This document shows positions 10,414 through 22,497 of a stretch of DNA of 64,000 bases, in pieces. The stretch covers positions 36,093,501-36,157,500 of the forward strand of contig NC_088303.1 of NCBI RefSeq assembly GCF_032854445.1. The letters run 5' to 3'. Below the pieces are notes generated by a model. It saw only the letters and a program-made list of their open reading frames with translations. It did no database searches and was not told where the DNA came from. The translations under genes and the position numbers were made by a program. The DNA comes from Liolophura sinensis (lineage: Eukaryota > Mollusca > Polyplacophora > Chitonida > Chitonidae). The number at the start of each line of letters is the position of its first letter. Positions within the stretch are counted from its first letter, which is position 1.

Positions 10414-13400
10414 CAAGAAAGATTACAAGCCAATCATATAAAAAGAATTACATTGTTTGGAGCTTACATTCCGTGATAACAATAAAATACATTTATCACC
10501 AATAGCCTAAAACGCTTTCAGCAAATTAACTGAGTGGATGGCAATTACCTTTCTAACCTTTAGCAAAAGGAGTCTAAAATCAGTCTTTAATAGGTCAGAA
10601 GATTCCCATGCCTGATTATGAAACAAAACTTGCTTATGTAATAAGTTAAGATTAATCAGGTGTAAAACAAAACCTAACAGTCACAGCACATGTAAGTCTG
10701 GGAACAGATTTTTCCGAGAATTACAATAGCTTGGTATAAACAGTCTAGGGTGGGGGTGTACTGGAGTCCATGTGTGAACCATTTGAGAATTCAACACTGC
10801 AGAAGTGGGAAAAGGGGGAGGGGAGGGGGGAGGGGTTGTGGTGTAACGGGCCTATGAACAACATGGATGATTGCCACCCCAGCCACTGGAACATTTGCAT
10901 TATTGAACACTTCTGTGATTGTATTAGGGATAAATAAGTATTTTAAATGTATGATTTGATCTATGATGATCAAATTTTGTTTAAACCCTATTTACTGCTG
11001 CAAATGACGGCAAATTACACACATCTCCAAAATTTCCCCTTACACTGTATTTTACAGCTGTCTATATCCCCTTAATTATTGTAAAACATTTAAATATACA
11101 TTTATCAGGAAGACAAAACAATGCAAATAAGAATGTACTATGTACACATGTACTACCCTATCACTGTGCAGGGGGCTAACCCATCCATTAAGTATACCAG
11201 CACAAGATGCCTATTACCTAAGGCTACTGAATAAGATGATGTCTTACAATCACATAGCATCACATTTTAATCATTAATTTCCACTTTAATTCCTTGGAAA
11301 CTGTATCATTTATCAAAAAAAAAAAAAAAAGAAAAATCTATGAGCATTTCATTTTTTTTCATTACTTAGAACACAAACTGATGGGGCCACACAAATGTTG
11401 TACACCCATCTATGTATATCCGTTTATTTAGATACAGTGTATATGCTAGATTTTTTGTTCACCCAAACTTTGGAGCAGTTAGTTTGAACCAATACCAAAC
11501 TTTTTTTCCAATTTTATACCAAAGTCTTAATTTGGTTTGTCACGTAGACCCCTGCTCTTAATCAAGGGCTTCTTTCAGAACTTGTTGGAAGACTTTAGAT
11601 ATACAGGATAAGGTACTCAGTCTTTGGTCAGTCAACTGCCGCTATTTCCTTTTGATATTTCTGCCATCTGAACAAAAGGTTCTGTTCTATTTGTTTAGGG
11701 CAGTCCAAGTTGCCTCTGTTCAAGCAAACTGCCCAAACCACACACTATACCTGAATTGAGTCCAAGGTTGAAAAAAAGTATAAACATCCTACAGTATTTG
11801 ACAAAACATGGCTAGATCGTCGGACTATTCATACGCTGAAGCCAGACCTAAATTCCGCTCATATTTCCTTGGTCTTTTTATCAAAATCAGTGGAGGATAA
11901 ACTCATAACATAAAACCATCCCACTCACCTTATCTCCTTGTAACCATCGTCCTACATGCACACATTCACACTTGACATATGGCCTAGCCACACCTACATA
12001 GCTATCTAGTACTTCATTTAGTCTATAAGACAGCCAAATCAGAGATCTACGACACTAACTAGTGTGTATAAACACAAATGAGTCACTGGTACTTACTTAT
12101 ACAGGCTACAGGCCATTGCCCTTGTGCCTTAACTATTTTATCTGTAGTTGTAATTTCTTTTCTACAGTGTATTTTGTTTGTTTGTTTTTCATTCATATCA
12201 CTATTTTGCTTTAGAGCTTATTCTAGAGTTCAAAACTTTTGAAACTTTTAAAACGAAATACACATTCCATGGTTGGCCATCAAACAGCTTTGAGACAGAC
12301 CACATCAAAGCATAAAGATGTGAAAAAAATTTTGATAATGTGAGAAATTTCAGCCAGTTATTAAAATTGGATATCATACTGGTACAGAAAATATGAAAAA
12401 TGTTTTTTTTTTTCAGTACTATTCTACAATGTAAATTCCTGAATATTCTGTATAGAAGTCACCTGTACGAGTATACGAATATGTAAACTATAGCGGCATA
12501 TGCGTTGTAAGTTAAATGATCGTAAATTTTGCATCCAATTAAGTTGCACACGTTGCCCAATTCGGGGTGGTGGGGGGTGGTGGGGCGAGAGAACGATGTT
12601 TTGAGCTTTGTTTAGAAGGTAAGATGATATCATAGTGGAAACAACATTCAGCACCAAAAATAATATTTATGACATTTATTTTTTGGGGGGGAAATTTTCG
12701 GACATATACCATGGCTATCAGTTGGCTATCATTCACTCTCAAGAGTCGTCTAACTACCAGCTCATGCTATATACGTTTCATTACTGTGTACTACTAGCTA
12801 AAATTATATATAAGAGATAATTATACATAAAACTAACTAAAATATGCATAGTACATAGCTTTCGTATGTTTGTTAACTGTTTATGTCTTTCATATTTCAG
12901 AATGCAGAATATTTTTTTTCGGTACATTTAAGTGTAAAAATCAACTCCTACAGTCACCCATGAGTGTCTTTTGTTATTTCATCTGAGTGAATACATTCAA
13001 CATTTGGGAAAATACAGGATCAACTCTGTTAAACTAGCTAAATGCATGCATGCACCAATTTACAACACTTCTAGATGTCATCACAAAATTGCTGTCCCCC
13101 CCCCCCACCCCCTCCCTAAAAAAAACACACATACAAAAAATGAAAACTGCATTCTGCATGAAGTGGGCAATACTTGTTGTGATACATTTATAGGTATATA
13201 TATATACTTCATTTACAAGTGTATGCACTAATTAGAGCCAGGAAATTTTTATGTACACTTTTCTTTTGTTGCTCCACGTTTCAGATCTGCACTTAAGTGG
13301 GCACCCCAATTACATGACAACTTGTCCACATATATATATATATATATGTAGTGGCTAGACAGCTTGCAGGCAATTTTGGCTAAAAAGTGTTATTAAAAGT

Positions 13401-13827
13401 CATGTACATTGCTCTGAGCCAAGAACACTATATACATACAATTAGCTTCATTGTAAAATGAATGAACGTATGGTGTTCTTATTAAACATGCTACCCCTGA
13501 CAAGGTCAACATTTATTCTTAGCCCACAAGACAAAAAATCTATATGTGCACTATATTTTTCATTTCTTAACTTCTGCCACTCAATTATAAAATTCGCCTT
13601 TTAAAAGTACATGTATGTTATGACAGGGCCAAACTTTTAAAAGTTGAAATGAAAGGGCTAACGCAGAGTATGCCGATTGACTGTATATTTATTTTGGCTC
13701 TCTCTGATATGGTGGTAGACCGTAATTACCCCCCAAATACCCAATGCTTTTCAGGCTCAATGGAGACTGTAATGTTCCCATGACTGATTGTAGAAAGTCA
13801 CACATCCATAAATACTGTAAGCATGAT
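10414..13827. other. Intergenic, no gene seen
   Basis: 3.4 kb of A+T-rich DNA. It holds poly-A and poly-T runs, a second G-rich patch (about 12565-12590), a C-run at about 13096-13112 and a short (TA)n at about 13331-13348. No conserved open frame or repeat family was recognised. Short open frames here have no family resemblance. Confidence 0.6.
10807..10835 (+). other. G-quadruplex-capable G-rich tract
   Basis: Five runs of three or more G are separated by only 1-4 bases (gggaaaagggggagggg, then agggggg, then agggg). This meets the usual G3+N1-7 pattern for an intramolecular quadruplex on the plus strand. No gene is adjacent, so a regulatory role is unsupported. Confidence 0.6.
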
Positions 13828-13841
13828 CTGCACCAGGTTTA

Positions 13842-14118
13842 TGGGGCCTCCGTGGCTCAGTTGGTTAGCGCTAGTGCAGCGTAATGACCCAGGAGCCTCT
13901 CACCAATGTGGTCGCTGGGAGTTCAAGTCCAGCTCATGCTGGCCTCCTCTCCGGCCTTACGTGGGAAGGTCTTCCGGCAACTTGCCGATGGTCGTGGGTT
14001 TGCCCGGGGCTCTACCCGGGTTCCACCCATCATAATGCTGGCCGCCATCCTATAAGTGAAATATTCTTGAGTACGGCGTAAAACACCAATCAAATAAATA
14101 AATAAATAAATAAATAAA
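13842..14118 (+). mobile_element. SINE-1, full-length copy
   Basis: Complete tRNA-derived head (ggcctccgtggctcagttgg at its start, box B-like gagttcaagtcc), body and long (AAAT)n tail. It is flanked by a 14-bp target-site duplication with one mismatch: ctgcaccaggttta (13828-13841) and ctgcatcaggttta (14119-14132). This is one of the two best reference copies of the family in the window. The 60-70 codon open frames inside it are shared by other copies and are not genes. Confidence 0.95.
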
Positions 14119-14907
14119 CTGCATCAGGTTTACATTAAAGTACATGAGGTTTGATTTTTGAATTGGTCTTTCTGTGTTAGCTATTTCACAACCTCCTGAG
14201 AAACTGTTTTTTTTTTTGGTATATACGGTAATCAGTAAAATCCAGTATTACATACATGTTATTTCAATCAATCCAATATTACTTCTCAAAAAAAACAACA
14301 TCGTGATAAACTGGTCAAACTTTTTATCTGACGAATAGATAACAAAAAATAACTTAAATAATTTAATCAAGTGACAATGTCTTTCATCGTGAAGACACAG
14401 TTATTAACGAAGGACATGTATGAGCATCAGTCTGCATGGACTGAACTCTACGAACTAACCAGACTTGAACATTACAGTACTGAGTGCATGATAAGGGTTA
14501 AGCAGTACACAAAAGATACCTCATGTGTACACGCATTACACTTCCAAAGCTCATACCAGCCATGCCTCTATAAATGTTCATCTATTACAAAAGTCTAACT
14601 TTAATGTGATAAAATCAGTATTTATAGCTTGTTTAACCACACAACAACTGCTGCTTTAATTAAAAGTGATGGCCAAAGCTCAGCTAAAGTACTTATTATT
14701 ATTGAGTGCAGCTGTTCAATCAGTCCTGCTGCTATCCAACATTGTGTAGCAGTACCTGTTTTGCGATGCTGTGAGTTCTTGAGAGAGCCCTTATACCTGT
14801 TCTCTCCCCACTGACCACAGAGAGTTCATGCTGTAACTGCTAGATCTCCATACAGCATACAGAGTTCATGTAACATATTCGGCCATCTCTACAACTGGGG
14901 TAATTTT

Positions 14908-15126
14908 CTTAAAACCTGATTTCCAACCCATAAGCCTATTTTCCCTACCAAAAAGCCTGATTTCCTTACCTACAAACCTGATTCCTCAACCAAAAAGCCT
15001 GATTTCTCAACTCAAAAGCCCAATTTTCCTACCCACAAGCCTGATTTCTCCACCCAAAAGCCTGACTTCCCAACTGAAAAGCCCAATTTCTCAACCCAAA
15101 AGCCCAATTTCTCTACCCAAAAGGTT
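14908..15126. repeat. About 20-bp minisatellite
   Basis: Ten or so copies of a unit like ctcaacccaaaagcccaatt, with C/T and A/G variants (aagcctgatttcc). Units vary in length by one or two bases. No inverted repeats or open frames of note. Confidence 0.88.
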
Positions 15127-16256
15127 TAATTATTATGTATGGCCATTGTTAAATTGAAATACACTTAAAGACAATAAAGCATCAAAGAAGTGAATCAACA
15201 AATCAATGCAGTTGTTAACTAGAACCTACATGTATGGGTGCAATTGCAGGATTATAAGGTATTAGCTGCAAGAATCAAGGTCAACTGATCTAACGATGCA
15301 CTGCCGAACTGAGCAGTGCTGATCCACATTGACTAATGGTATTTAACGGTAGGTCCAATGCTTCTGTGACTATTGGCCTTAAAACATTAGGTTACGCATG
15401 TCAATTCACAGTCAAGGATAGGGACCTAAAGAATTTGCCAGCTTCAGTCTCCCAACAGAAAATATGTACAATTTTAACCTTTACTGCAGAGTATGGGAAA
15501 ATACAAGACCGTCATGTGTAGGGCTATTGAGCTATTGGATTACCAGGCAATTTTGAGCGTTGAAAAAACACATGGGTTGTGAAAAAAGATGAAAAGAATA
15601 GAACAACACCACCTTTTGTCCCAGCTGACTCGAAATCAGGCTTCTTTTGATGAAACAGAATGATGCATTTATGAACATGGTAAAATTGAAATTTGCCACT
15701 AAATTTCTCTCATAGCACTCATACAATAAAAAAACTTATTTGAAGGATATGAATGCATTATTTATAAATTACATAATATGCATATCAAATTAATATTCAA
15801 CAAGTCTAATCTTCCATATACATGAACATATTTTGCATATGCTTATGTATTTATTATAAACATCCTACATGTACTTATACAATACTGTACATACAATACT
15901 GGGCTTCTGATACTTTAGGTCTCTTATATTTTATTTTAAACCAATCTACTAATAGATAATTATATTTTAAATGTAAATGATGAACATACAAAGGGATGTA
16001 CATTTTGATATTATATATTGCACTGCCAATCCAGTGGAGTTTCGACTTTGGTCTTATCAATGAGGCTCAAATCAACTGGAATCTCCTGGATTATGCATGT
16101 ATCATATCCTTGAGTCACTAGGGGTTGCTCCCAAGCATATATTATAACTCAACATCGGGTATCAAAGCTGGTTCGTAAAGAGTGGAGGTCAAGGCCGACA
16201 AACACAGAGCAAAGAAAAGGGAATAAAGAACAGAACTGCACTCAAAATACAGCTTT

Positions 16257-16757
16257 ACCATACTCTTATGTTTAAAAATAGAGTATAACAGGGCTGTACC
16301 ATACTCTTATGTTTACAGATAGAGTATAACAGGGCCGTACCATACTCTAATGCTTACAGGTAGAGTATAACAGGGCTGTACCATACTCTTACGCTAACAG
16401 ATAGAGTATAACACAGCTGTACCATACTCTTACGTTTACAGATAGAGTATAACAGGGCCATACCATACTCTTATGCTTACAGATAGAGTATAACAGGGCT
16501 GTACCATACTCTTACGCTTACAGATAGAGTATAACAGGGCCGTACCATACTCTTACGCTTACAGATAGAGTATAACACAGCCGTACCATACTCTTACGCT
16601 TACAGATACAGTATAACACAGCCATACCATACTCTTATGTTTACAGATAGAGTATAACAGGGCTGTACCATACTCTTACATTTACAGATAGGGTATAACA
16701 GGGCTGTACCATACTCTTATGTTTACAGATAGAGTATAACTGACATAGAGTATAACT
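16257..16757. repeat. 41-bp minisatellite with self-complementary unit
   Basis: Twelve copies of a 41-bp unit starting accatactcttatgtttaca. Anchors at 16257 and 16298 give the period. Every unit contains atactct and agagtat, which are exact inverted repeats about 10-15 bases apart, so each copy could form a small hairpin. Copies differ mainly at C/T and G/A positions. Confidence 0.93.
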
Positions 16758-17699
16758 GTTTGTTGACAACTTCATATCCATCGATCACATCCAGGCTTGC
16801 AATCATTTACACCTGTTATCAACATAAAGTTGCATAAATTAACGACTAAAATGAATATCAGTGTCCTCGAAAAGAATGAGGTGTGGAGGGGGCTTTCCAA
16901 GAGGTGGCCAGGGCTTAAATTTACTTGCCCCACCCCCACAACATAAAGACCTTTTACATGTAGGGCAAATTTCAACTTGCATTGTAGTGTATTTTGTAGC
17001 GAAAAAAAAAATGCCACCTCTCTTCTAGGGCAATCTATACAGCTTGTACAAAACAGCCACTACATGATTTTTTCCATTCACTAAAAGTTTTGTGCACTTT
17101 ACTTTGAAAATCTAAACTTCATATCTACATCAACCACATATGGAACAATATGTTCCACATCAACAAAACTCCCCAAATTTTAACTACAGTATGTTGATTG
17201 AAACTTGAATCAACATTACCTGATGATTAGCCATGTGGCAAATTTTAATTCAAAATGGCAACAACGTTTAAAAAAATCCAGACAACTATTTCAGGATGGA
17301 CAGACTAAGTGACTGACAGAGAAGATAAACATATAGCTAGTCCCCTAACCCCCGGGGTGCTCACAGATAAAGGGTTAATGAATAAAATAAATTCTCTAAA
17401 TCAGAGTTACTGCATACGATTGAAGTTTCAAGCTATAGATGTTAGAAAAACATATATATTTTTTTGTTTTGCTCTCTGACCTTTAAATCATTTTTAAGTA
17501 ATAAAAAGGCATTTTTCTAACTGTATTTTTTAAAAATTGTTTTGTACAAACAGTAAGACTTTGAGGTTAACATCTACATGTACTTGGTTATAAATGGTTA
17601 GATCTGAAAGGAAAAACAATTGGAAAAAAGGTTTTCCAATTGGAAAAAAAAAAGTTTATGCTATAAATTGCTTTATGTGTAAACAAAAACAATGAGACA

Positions 17700-17815
17700 C
17701 TGACACTGAGGTACAGAATAAAGTGGCAATTAAATACACTGAGGTGTAAAATGAAATGGCAATTAAATACACTGAGGTGCAAAATGAAGTGGCAATTAAA
17801 CACACAGAGGTGTAA
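17700..17815. repeat. About 33-bp tandem repeat, 3.5 copies
   Basis: Unit resembles cactgaggtgtaaaatgaaa tggcaattaaata. The minus-strand open frame made of VFNCHFILHLS repeats is just this array translated. Confidence 0.88.
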
Positions 17816-18743
17816 ATTGCAACCATATCAGTGAACTTACACTTGTTACTTTAAATTATTTATTTATAAGACTGGTAGTTCACACAGTACCCAAAACTTT
17901 ATACATCAATTATACAATGTGAAAGTGAGGGCTCATCAGTGGAGGAAATTACTTCGTTAGAGTGTCCCAAGTATTAAAATAAGCAATCATGCTTGAACCT
18001 TACATGCACACTAACTTAAAGCTGCAGTCAGCAGAGGGCTGGATTTAATTTTTCAGTCATATCAGTTCAAATAATAACAGCTGAGGAAATAATCAGTCAA
18101 CAAGCAAGATGTACAATAAAGCCTATTTCACTGCAAAATGTCTTTTCCTGGCATGCGACTTTAGCAACACAACCCTCCACATTCATCCGTCCATGCCAGT
18201 GGAGTGACATCAGTTAAACAGTCCACAAACTGGACAGATCAATACAATGTCCTGTTTTTTGAGGGACACTTTTTCTCCCAGATCATTCACACGATAACCA
18301 TGTGTTTTCTCACGTTATCCGCATAAAAACCACTATCTACATGTATATTCATGGATCCACTTCCGTTAGCATGTCCAGTATTCACAGCTTGACATCAAGT
18401 CAAGATAAAAATATAACCCAGTGTGCACTGTGTTTCTATACAGACTGAATTCTTAATATCCACAAGTACATCTCCTCTCTCCACCATACAAATTTATCAG
18501 TTTATGAGAAGACTGAAGCCTATGGCCGTACATGCATGTACCTGACGAGTAAAAATGGCATAATTTAAAGCTTGAATTTCATTTACAATAATTTTTCAAC
18601 CTTGTCCGATATAGAAAGGCACATTTGAAACAAGTAGGCCTTGCTACATGTTCGGGTTCTAGAAATATATATATTTTTCAATATTTGCCATGATTACACA
18701 AAATAAAGAAAATAAAAATGTAATCTTTTCAAGCTTTGGGCAC

Positions 18744-18771
18744 GGGAAGGGGGAGTGGGGTGGGAGGGGGG
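18744..18771 (+). other. G-quadruplex-capable G-rich tract
   Basis: Five G-runs (gggaaggggg, agtggggtggg, agggggg) with 1-3 base loops. Potential quadruplex on the plus strand, with no neighbouring gene to give it a role. Confidence 0.55.
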
Positions 18772-19451
18772 TATTAAATACATATATACATTAGGCCTAT
18801 TGTTGTCTTGTATTTTAACCTGAGTTTGTATCATATATTAAAACATACAAATATATGTTGATAAGGAATCTTAGCTACACAGACTTGTACACATAGGCTG
18901 ATATGGGGTCATTTTTGTTATAAAGTTTTAGACATTTAGTTTAATATGTTACATCTAAAATGTTCCTTGTTTAACCTTTATTTCATACTATACATACCTA
19001 TTATCAAATTTCTGACAATTAAAATCATTGGCCCAGATTCTGGAGCCTCATCAGCCAACTAGAGACATATTGGTAGTCATGGATATAGCTGCCGAAGTTA
19101 ACAGTGCCTAGTCAAGTGTAAAGAGAGGGAAAAAAACAAGATGCAAATTACTCTGCATAGCCTATCTTTACCTGCTTGATATGTGAGGGCAAGAGCTATT
19201 AAAATGATACAGAGAGCTAAAAAAGTTTGTATGTACACCATGACTCAAGTTGAAATAATTTGATGTGGGCTATGATAAAACATCTACAGGATGCATCCAG
19301 CCTGAAGAATTCCAGGAGTAAACAGTCAGTAATATCGACAATTGAAGGATGACTTGAAGGCTTTTGTTAACATTTCTGTCATGTGAGTAGTCCTCCATCT
19401 GATACAGCTTTCTGGATGTTTTCCTGGATGACCATGTATACTTCCCAGTCA

Positions 19452-19453
<2 letters not shown>

Positions 19454-19511
<58 letters not shown>
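19454..19511. repeat. (TA)n microsatellite
   Basis: Uninterrupted alternating TA of about 58 bases, directly beside the minisatellite that follows. It creates a false run of Ile-Tyr codons in minus-strand frames. Confidence 0.97.
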
Positions 19512-19513
<2 letters not shown>

Positions 19514-19524
19514 CTGACCAAAAT

Positions 19525-20655
19525 AATATACCTGTGTGTACAGGATAACATGATGTGGAATAAAATAACATGTACCTGTATAGAATAACATCTGTACATA
19601 CATGACGGAAGAACATGCCTGCAGAGAACATGTACATGCCTGTACAGAATAACATATCCCTGTACACACATGACGGAAGAACTTGTGCCTGCACAGGACA
19701 TGTAAGTGCCTGTGGACAATAACATATACCTGTACAGAATATCATATACCTGTACAGAATACCATATACCTGTACAGCATAGCTTGTATATGTACCTGTA
19801 AAGAACATGTGCCTGTACAGAAGAGCATGAACCAGTACATAAAAACATGCACTGTGCAGAAAAGCATATGCCTTCTTTTACAAAATAAATTATACCTGTA
19901 CAGAATAACATGCGTTTGTACAGAACAGAATATATCTGTACACACATGACGTAAGAACTTGTGCCTGCACAGGACATGTACGTGCCTGTACAGAATAACA
20001 TTTACTGTAGAGAAAACCATCTACTTATTATAGAATAAAATAAACTTGTACATAATAACATGTATACATGTGCATCCGTATATAATAACGCCTACATAAC
20101 AGAAATGCATGTACATGTAGCTGTATAAAATAACATGTACCTGTATAGAATAACATACAGGCGTACCTGTATAGAATAACATGCACCTGTATAGAATAAC
20201 ACAGAGGCGTACCTGTATAGAATAACATACAGGCATACCTGTATAGAATAACATGCACCTGAACAGAATAACACAGGGGTGTACCTGTATAGAATAACGT
20301 ACAGGCATACCTGTACAGAATAACATACAGGTGTAGCGGTATAGAATAACATACAGGCATACCTGTATAGAATAACATGGACCTGTATAGAATAACATGG
20401 ATCTGTATAGAATAACATGGACCTGTTTAGAATAACATACAGGCGTACCTGTTTAGAATAACATACAGGCGTACCTGTATAGAATAACATACAGGCATAC
20501 CTGTATAGAATAACATACATGTGTACCTGTATAGAATAACATGCACCTGTATAGAATAACAAAGACACGTACCTATATAGAATAACATACAGGTGTACCT
20601 GTGTAGAATAACATGTACCTGCACAAATAATGTGTATACCTGTACATATGTCCCA
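19525..20655. repeat. 1.1-kb minisatellite of 19-26 bp units
   Basis: Dozens of copies built around acctgtacagaataacatg (left half) and acctgtatagaataacatac (right half). Spacers of 0-7 bases (aggcgt, aggcat) alternate in a higher-order pattern in 20140-20560. Several minus-strand frames of 65-243 codons (YSIQVHVILYRY type) cross the array in different phases and are artefacts of a stop-poor unit. Confidence 0.95.
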
Positions 20656-20659
20656 GGGT

Positions 20660-21350
20660 GAGGAACAATGAATTAACATTCCCCCCTCACAATACAAAGC
20701 AAAGCTTCCTCTGGCAAACTAGAGACTACATGTAATTCTCCAACTTAAGTCATCAACAATGTGGTTATTCCCCTTTTCCCCAGTCCTGAACAGTGTAATA
20801 ATTCTCTCACTTTAGTTCTGAACAGTGTGGTAATACTCCTACATACAAACAAAAGATTAATTTAATCAAACTCAAACAATGTATACATACATATATAAAA
20901 CACTGTTATTGGGATTTTGCCTCCTGCACTATACATAACTCTTTATCTCACAACTCGTATGCAATTCTAGCCATGATTTCTTGCAAATTAATTTCCTTCA
21001 AATTTTTTTCATAATGCATATTAAAATAAGATGTGCATAACAGATGTAGATCCATGTCCACTGATACAGGTCCACAGGTGGGTTTCTTATAGACTTTGTG
21101 TTTTTAATAAAGATAATGTCTTAATATGCATTCATACAAGCATGAATGTTAACTGATTTGCACATACTTGCCTTATCTGTTCAGGATTATGCAACAGTGT
21201 CAGGAATTTTAACTCATGCATACCTACATTTATTTAAGAATTTGACAGACTTATGTAAATGTACACCAGGAGACAAGTTTTTTCCCTGCTACCAGACTTA
21301 CATTACACAGCCACTGTGTTTGTCTGACATTATGTGGCACTCTTACCCCA
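20660..21350. other. Intergenic, no feature seen
   Basis: About 0.7 kb between the minisatellite and the hAT-like MITE. Plain A+T-rich sequence without recognisable genes or repeats. Confidence 0.55.
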
Positions 21351-21933
21351 GGGACACTCTAGGCAGATTTTTTCGCCCGTAGGGACGAACTTAATCGCCC
21401 ATAAAAAATGCTGCCGATATTCGCAGCATAGTTGCGAACACACTAGGCATATTTTTCGGTTGATCTTGGTCATGTGACTTAGTAAACCATGTGACACAAA
21501 CAAAATTTAACACTGTGTTGTTTGATTGGTCAGCTAGATCATCTCCATGGTGGAAATTCGCTACAAGGACCTAGTGAAATTCCCAGCATATTTCTTCGCT
21601 TGCATCTGACATGTTTGATACAAGCAAATTTTTAGGGTGGACAAGATCGCCTGTCAAATACGCCGTTGCAGGCGCAGACACGCTGGGTGGACATAAAAAT
21701 TTACTTCATGTCCAGCTCATGCTGGCTTCCTCTCCGGCTGTAAGTGAGAAGGTCTGCCAGCAACCTGCGGATGGTCGTGGGTCTCTGCCTGGTTTCCTCC
21801 CAACATAATGCTGGTGGCCGCCATATAAGTGAAATATTCTTGAGTACGGCGTAAGACACCAATCAAATAATTAAATAAAGAAATAAAATTTACAAAATAC
21901 GTACGAGCAAAAAAATCCATCTAGTGTGTCCCT
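21351..21933. mobile_element. hAT-like MITE (33-bp terminal inverted repeats) hosting a SINE-1
   Basis: The left end cagggacactctaggcagat continues tttttcgcccgta. The right end read backwards begins cagggacacactagatggat and continues ttttttgctcgta. These match at about 27 of 33 positions. A CAGGG start is typical of hAT-type ends. A third related copy of the end motif (cacactaggcatatttttcg) lies inside near 21438. A clear 8-bp target duplication was not found (tcttaccc against catggttg), so the superfamily is tentative. Removing the SINE and one target copy leaves about 0.39 kb with no transposase frame, so it is non-autonomous. Confidence 0.75.
21705..21884 (+). mobile_element. SINE-1, 5'-truncated, nested in the MITE
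   Basis: Starts in the body (tccagctcatgctggcttcc) without the tRNA head and ends in the ATTAAATAAAG-type tail. The flanking duplication aaaatttac occurs at 21696-21704 and 21885-21893, showing retroposition into the already resident MITE. Confidence 0.88.
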
Positions 21934-22251
21934 GCATGGTTGTACATGCACATGCCACAATCATGTAAAACTTAGAATGTATATGGCATGAGTTCAGTCC
22001 ACTGAAACACATTTATTAAGCAAACAAAATGTAAGTACGGAAACCTGATGGCTGTGCATTATAATGTGACACTTGAGAATGACTGTTTACTTAGCCGAGA
22101 GCTAATCTCACACTGCATATTCAGTACTTAGCTACAGTGTTCCTACATGTAATTTCCCAGTCTTCTGCTCAAAGATTCTAAAATATAAAAACCACTTAAC
22201 CAGAGTGGGACAGTACATGTGCTATTCTATCTCATTATGTGCTCCATTCTG

Positions 22252-22337
22252 CCCGGTCTGCCAGCAACCTGCGGATGGTCGTGGATTTCCCCTGGGCTTG
22301 AGTACGGTGTAAAACACCAATCAAATAAATACATAAA
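22252..22337 (+). mobile_element. SINE-1, truncated and internally deleted
   Basis: Begins at tctgccagcaacctgcggat and jumps from ttcccctgggct straight to tgagtacggtgtaaaacacc, losing the segment with ataatgctggc. The 9-bp duplication tccattctg is at 22243-22251 and 22338-22346. Confidence 0.88.
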
Positions 22338-22372
22338 TCCATTCTGTCTCAATTCTGACATATACTTGCATG

Positions 22373-22484
22373 GGTCGTGGGTTTCCCCCGGGCTGTGCCC
22401 GGTTTCCACCCACCATAATGCTGGCTGCCGTCGTATAAGTGAAATATTCTTGAGTACGCCGTAAAACACCAATCAAATAAATAA
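22373..22484 (+). mobile_element. SINE-1, strongly 5'-truncated
   Basis: Begins at ggtcgtgggtttcccccggg and runs to the AATA tail. It is flanked by a perfect 13-bp duplication atatacttgcatg (22360-22372 and 22485-22497). It is only 36 bp from the previous insertion but independent, since each has its own duplication. Confidence 0.92.
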
Positions 22485-22497
22485 ATATACTTGCATG

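Larger units (their letters stand above)
15127..19450. other. Intergenic, no gene seen between the minisatellites
   Basis: Apart from the 41-bp and 33-bp arrays and a G-quadruplex-capable patch at 18744-18771, this stretch is A+T-rich single-copy-looking DNA. No open frame resembles a known protein. Confidence 0.55.

Noticed and set aside
13823-14081. Open frames inside SINE-1 copies (also at 21611, 22219, 39212, 43718, 51631)
   Set aside because: The same peptide fragments (SSPAHAGF, PGALPGF type) recur in every copy. They come from the SINE body, not from a gene.
19270-20697. Minus-strand frames of 65-243 codons
   Set aside because: They cross a (TA)n tract and the 1.1-kb minisatellite. 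Peptides are pure repeat translation.
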